Made by a program: the position numbers and the translations under genes
Source: Chloranthus sessilifolius
Taxonomy: Eukaryota > Streptophyta > Magnoliopsida > Chloranthales > Chloranthaceae
Assembly (NCBI GenBank): GCA_021018995.1
Contig: CM037587.1
Location: forward strand, 70,513,604 to 70,577,603
Direction: 5' to 3'
DNA length: 64,000 nt
The notes under the pieces: model-generated
Told to the model about the DNA's origin: nothing
What the model saw: only the letters and a program-made list of their open reading frames with translations
The model's database searches: none
Part shown: piece after piece, positions 59,077 to 64,000 of the stretch
How the letters are laid out: every line of letters starts with the position of its first letter
How positions within the stretch are numbered: position 1 is the first letter of the stretch

Positions 59077-61495
59077 TGTTAAGACCTGAAAAGTACCACT
59101 TTTCACCCCTTAACTTAACCTTTGATTAGACCCTTAGCCACCTAATAAACTCTTCTTAAGTGTTTTGTTCAGGAAATAATCAGCAGTGAAATAAGGCCAA
59201 GAATCCTGTTATGGAGCTTGCTTTGGCACCAGATGCCCCTCAGCAAGAATGAACTTTGAAGCCTCGCGCAGATCAGCTGAGCTTCCCAAGGCTTTACAAC
59301 AACCTCTCGAGCAGATGAATGACTGAGGAGCTTCAGAAACTCAACCTCGCGCAGCTCTCGCGAAGCTCAAGAGTAGAACACATCGCTTAGTGTCGCGCAG
59401 TTCAAAGCAGACCTCTCTCAATCTCGTGAAGTTTGCTTAAGATAACTGAGGAGAGAGAGCTTCAGAAGATTCCTCGCGCAGCTGTCGCGCAGTCGCCGCA
59501 GGGTACAATTATCAGAAGAAGAACGCCTCGTGCAATTCGCGCGCCATTCAAGAAAGAAAGCATCCTGGCAAAGGCAAAGCCAAGCTCGTGAAGTCCAAGT
59601 AAAGAGAAGAGCTCACGCAGTTCTCACGCTACTGCCCAGCGAAGTAATCTACCGCGCGACTGCTTGAATTGCAACTTTGCGACGCTTGAGACTGTATTTT
59701 CTATTCAACCTCGCGAACTCCAACCCAGCGAGAGCTCAACTCTCTATCGCGCGACTGCCTGAAGAGCAAACCAAGGCAACCTCACGACGGCTGAAGCTTC
59801 AGTGTCAAACAATCCTAGCAAAGAGCAATGAGCTACCACGCGACAAGTCTAGGAAACTACAGCTACCTAGCGAGGCTCTGAACCTAAACCTCCATCTCTT
59901 CAGTAGAGGGCATTCTGGAAATTTCCAGTGACTAGGGCACGCACTCCCACGCTCAAATCTCTGTGCACACGCCCCGAGGCATCCAAAGATTAGTATAAGG
60001 CCACGTGGCATCGTTAAAATTAGGGTTTCCTAACCCTAATGCGCCGCCACTCCACTGCTATATATACCCAGGCCTAGCTTAGGTTTAGGTATCTGGGAAC
60101 CTATCTCAGATCGCTTTTCTTCTCTTTCTTTTTAGCAGTAAGTAGTTTTTCTTTTTCTTTTTCTTTTCTTCTCTCCATAGTCCAGCAATTGCTGGCTATG
60201 ACTTTGTATATGTGTTTTGAGTTAGATTAATGGAAGTTTTGCAATAGGATTTATACTTTGTGGGATTGTTGTTTATATGTGAGATGCTCTGTGCAAGGCT
60301 GCTGCCTTGTGATCCCCCATTGCCTTGGCTGTGTTTCAAAGCAATGGAGGACTGATTTTAAGGGCCACTCATATCCAAGTGACCTGTGTGTCTGGGCTAT
60401 CATGGTCTTCCAGCCTTAGCCCAACCACAGGACCTACTAGATCTTAAATCCCTATGAGAGCTTGAGCTGGTAGCCTGGTGAACATGGTGGTAGCAGCGAT
60501 AATCTTGTTTTATTTTGGGCTCCGTGAGGAGGATAACCTCTGGGATAGTCTGTGACCATTTAAGTGGACAGATTATAGCCTTAGGGTGATTCTGATCCAC
60601 CGATCCAAGATGGATCCTTCTTCTTTTCACCTGAGCTTGTAGAAGCCTGGTGAGGGATTATCTTGAGACTCCCCATATTTATATAGATCGCCATCGGATG
60701 TTGGATCTGATCGGTTATAGAGATTGTAGTGGATGGACCATTATAGCCTCTCTCAAGCAATGGACAGCTGGATCGAAGGTTGCACTCAATCGCTTGCTGG
60801 TTCTATGTGTCTGGGCTATCATGGTTTTCCAGCCTTAGCCCCACATATAGAACTTTAGAGGTTGAGGTTTCCTATGGATTCTTGAGCTGGTAGCCTGGAT
60901 GAAATAGTGCCTGTAATGATTTCTTTGTTATGTTCTGACCCATCCCTGGATAGTGGCTCCCCTATGGGATAGTCTGTGACTATTCAAGTGGACAGGTTAT
61001 AGCCCTAAGGGTGGAGTCATGGCAGTAGAGATGGGTTGGATCCTTTCTCCTCAGAGGTGATAATGTAGCCTCTGGACAGGATTTCTATAACATCAGATCT
61101 AAATATGAGTTACAAAACTCCTCTGACCTTGGCTCAATAACATATTTCTCACCTTTTTATAATTATTTTCCACACTCCACCCATCCTCTCAATCCTTTCT
61201 GTAATTTAGTTATTAGAATACTTAGAATAAGTGACCTTAAACTCCCCTCCTTTTAGGACTGTTAGATCTGTAGACAGATCTGGAGGGACTACTAGAGACG
61301 GCTCCCTTGCAGCCTTAGATCACCTTTCCCTGTGGGACAAACTCTTACTTATCAAAACTTGCTACAAAGGACCCTGTATCTTGCAGGTCTAGGATTTTCG
61401 AGTTGTGCTGATTCATCCCCTGTTTTATTCTGTTTTTTATTTTTAAATAACTTTCACCACCAACCAATAAGCGAAGCACACTTGGGAGAACAACA
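59077..61495 (+). repeat. 3' LTR of element F
   Basis: The LTR is 2419 bp with the same ends as the 5' LTR. The CGCG cluster lies at about 59260-59850, the telo-box dyad just before TATATATA at 60059-60066. The GTTCG duplication follows at 61496-61500. Confidence 0.92.
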
Positions 61496-61500
61496 GTTCG

Positions 61501-61800
61501 CCCCATTTTTAAACTCTCCAACTATCCCTTCTTCGTTTCCCTCCATCTTCAAAATGTCCTGTACCCTACCCAACCATTTTCTATTTATACAACTACCTTG
61601 TGCCTTTTCTTCTTCTTCTTCTTTGAAACCCTATCGATGATTCATTTTCTATTTTTAAGATTAGGGTTTGATCATCTGTAAGCGAGCAAGGTAATGATTC
61701 TAAAATCGATTGATTTCTCCTAAAAACTTCGATTCATGATCATATGGGTATAAGATATATACACTATGGATTATTAATCGATGTTCTGTTATTCTTGCAG
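61501..61800 (+). promoter_or_regulatory. Leader and candidate intron of ORF3-like gene (H, right side)
   Basis: A TATA-like CTATTTATAC (61581-61590) and telo-boxes (about 61625 and 61661) precede a candidate intron at 61691-61800 (AAG/GTAATG to TTCTTGCAG/AA). Envelope-class plant elements such as barley Bagy-2 are known to splice a subgenomic ORF3 message. The assignment here is inference. Confidence 0.45.
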
Positions 61801-62373
61801 AAGGAAAATCCCAATGCCAAGGAGCTTACTCATCTTGAATATCGGCACACACTCAATACATAACTAGATGAGAAGACTCATCAGCTCACATTAGCAGAAG
61901 GGCAATTATTGAAGCTCCAGGAGGAGAAAGATTCATTAGTTCATATTTGTGAGACCGACAAGCCAACAATCAAGTCCATCACCGATAGCACTGTCGTGAC
62001 AATATCAAAACTACAAGCCGAATCTAAAAAGTTGAGGATTGAGGCTAAAGAAAAGTTTGTTGTGATTTGTAAACTTAAAGAAGATATGAAAGAAAAAGGA
62101 AAAGTGGAAGAAGAGCTGAAGGCTCTGAATGAAAAATATGCAAAGCTACTGGCTGAAAAAGAGAGTATTGATGCTCTCTACAGAGAAGTGGGACCTGAGC
62201 TATACGCTGATCCTGCTCCAGAGGAACAAGACTCTGATACTATGCCTACACCTGTTGTGTCTAATTCAGAGGAAGTATTCTCAAACAGTTCGACTCCACT
62301 CCTTGCCTTACCAACACCAGTATCTGCTCCATCATTCGCTATTGTCCCATACCCTTCTTCACCAAGTGAGTAA
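61801..62373 (+). pseudogene. Coiled-coil ORF3-like gene of a third Athila-like relic (H)
   Basis: About 190 codons encode a Lys/Glu-rich coiled-coil region (LQAESKKLRIEAKEKFVV, KEEELKALNEKY-like stretches), then an acidic and Ser/Thr/Pro-rich tail ending YPSSPSE. The AGGACATTGTCCT hairpin at about 62447-62459 follows, as in Athila-type elements after ORF3. I therefore prefer a retroelement ORF3 over a host gene, but a host coiled-coil protein cannot be excluded. It lies in the DNA that F inserted into. Confidence 0.45.
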
Positions 62374-64000
62374 GGTCCCTTCAAGTATTTTGAAATCTCA
62401 CAAGTATGTAATATATTTTTGTATCCCCTGTTTCTCTGAACAATGAGGACATTGTCCTATTTGAGTTTGATGGTACACACTTTGTGTATATTATTTCTGC
62501 TTATTTTTACATATAGCATAAAAAATAAGAAATAAAAAATAAAAAAATTTAATGTTCTGTTTCTAGGATTTCTTTTTTAGATTTTTAGGTTTGTTTTTTA
62601 TTTTTCTTAAAAATTTTCTTTCTAGTTAACCAACATATGTGAGTTATGATTAGATAAAATACGACTCCATATGTTTTACCATCATCTTAGTAGAAGTTCA
62701 AACATCAATAATAGAAGCAGTTACGATTCATGTTAGCCCATTTGTACACTATATCATAACTGAATTCTAGACAATATACTTTGCTTTAAATTGCAAAATT
62801 TAGATTATAGTTTCAAAATCATATACCCAGTGAGCATTTGGACTTAATTCCTTTTTTTGAGAGAGACTGCGATTCTATTTGAATCTAAATTTTCTTGAAC
62901 TTCTTGACTATGCTTTAATGAATCTCATATTGTTGTATTTTTATTTGAATCAAATATTCTACAGTTGTGCTAACTGATTTTCAAGAACTGTTTGTTGTAT
63001 ATATCAAAGCAATAGAGCATTCTTGCTAGTAAATCTGAAAATGATTAAAGGCATTTTTATTCGTTTGAGTTAAAATGCCAAAATCCTAAAATAATTTATC
63101 TCTTGAACCCATATTTAAGCCTAAATCGAATTTCTTGTACCAAAATTTTATATGTACTACCCAAAGCTTTCGATCTTTTTACCCTTATAATTCTGAGAAT
63201 TTAGAACAAAGGGAGAATAGGAGAGTGGAAGGAGTATGCAAAAATAGATAAGGAGAATCCTGGAAAAAGGGTTAAAATTGATAAAGAAAATGAATTATGA
63301 AAATATGACAGAAAAAGAAATAAAAAAGAGAAGCAAAAAAGCTTCCAAACTGAGAAAAATAATCAAGAGATGTTCAAAAAAAAATGAAGAAAAATGAATT
63401 TACTGAAGGAAAAAAATGTACATGGAAAGTAGTTATCCAACTTTTTGGATACTTACTGAAGCAGAAAGAGAAGAAAAAAATGAAGAATAAGTGAGAGATA
63501 AGCTAAATTCCTAGAACTTTTGAATCCTTTATACCTTTCTTTGAAACCTTTAACCCATAGTCCCATTACAAGCCAGATAAAGACTTTTTTTATTCATGAT
63601 TTATAAATAGCATGAGCCTAATAAAGATGTGTATGATAAATACTACGGAGAATAGAGGAAGTACATGAAATAGAATAGATTGTCTATTCTATGAGATTTA
63701 TCTTTTTGTCATTTTTATCCTTAAATTATTCTTGATATATCATTGTGAGAAACTCCAAAATTTTCTTATTCTTTTTTAGAGTATGTCAATAGAGAGGATT
63801 TGAATGAAAATATTTTCTAAATCTGTAGTTTAGAAAAAAAAAATTATAATGATTGGATTCTTTCATTGGTACGCACACACTTCTTGCTCTATATGAATTT
63901 CAATTGTTGAGTTTCTAATCAAGGATAACTACTAGGATGGGAAGTAATGGTTGGAAAGAATCATATTGTAAATAATTGTAATAGCCATATGTTGATTGAC
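62374..64000. other. AT-rich tail, no gene seen
   Basis: After the hairpin, about 1.5 kb of AT-rich sequence with poly-A and poly-T runs holds no convincing frame, RNA gene or repeat match within the window. It may be the 3' region of relic H. Confidence 0.45.

Larger units (their letters stand above)
34976..61495 (+). mobile_element. Element F: Athila-like family 1, pol-less, with nested element E
   Basis: LTRs at 34976-37440 and 59077-61495 lie in the same orientation. The element is bounded by a perfect 5-bp target duplication, GTTCG (34971-34975 and 61496-61500). Between them are a primer-binding site, a gag remnant, ORF3, a 3' region and a polypurine tract. Protease, RT and integrase are not seen, so it is non-autonomous. 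The interval 44225-58433 is a later insertion (element E). A sample of about 230 bp of LTR differs at about three positions, so F is younger than B. It is a fossil with several breaks. Confidence 0.92.

Noticed and set aside
61909-62373. Host coiled-coil gene
   Set aside because: The Athila-type hairpin after the frame and the gag-like relic on the other side of F favour a retroelement gene. I kept it at low confidence rather than calling a host gene.

Overview
This window looks like repeat-dense plant heterochromatin, probably from a dicot. I find no convincing host gene. Almost everything is assignable to LTR retrotransposons of two Ty3/gypsy lineages. One is Athila-like (gag-pol plus an extra ORF3 in the envelope position, and a primer-binding site matching the 3' end of plant tRNA-Asp). 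The other is Tat/Retand-like (LTR starting TGTAGACACC, long proline-rich gag, second archaeal-type RNase H). All are treated here as fossils.

Layout, left to right. (1) 1-6522: element A, Athila-like family 2, minus strand, with no gag-pol between its LTRs. (2) 6523-7257: plus-strand Tat RNase H/aRNase H relic (G). (3) 7258-20297: element B, Athila-like family 1, minus strand, the best preserved pol in the window. (4) 20298-21240: plus-strand Tat LTR piece, probably the other side of G. (5) 21241-28258: element C, Tat-like, minus strand. (6) 28259-34164: element D, a related Tat-like copy, minus strand. (7) 34165-34975: gag-like relic and unassigned DNA (H, left side). (8) 34976-61495: element F, Athila-like family 1, plus strand, bounded by a perfect 5-bp target duplication GTTCG. 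F is interrupted at 44225-58433 by element E, Athila-like family 2, minus strand. (9) 61496-64000: right side of H, with a coiled-coil ORF3-like gene and an AT-rich tail.

The insertion order can be partly read. F entered H, and E then entered F. B probably entered the Tat relic G. C abuts D in D's gag. Hand-aligned LTR samples suggest B is a few million years old (about 5% divergence, mostly transitions) and F is younger (about 1-2%). E must be younger still, although it looks the most degraded.

The most interesting signals are regulatory. They are: a block of LTR promoter sequence lying before ORF3 in E; a hairpin plus second polypurine tract after ORF3 in A, B, E and F; CGCG-box clusters at both the LTR and the internal promoter of family 1; and arrays of near-perfect palindromes in the Tat LTRs whose arm sequence differs between copies while the symmetry is kept.
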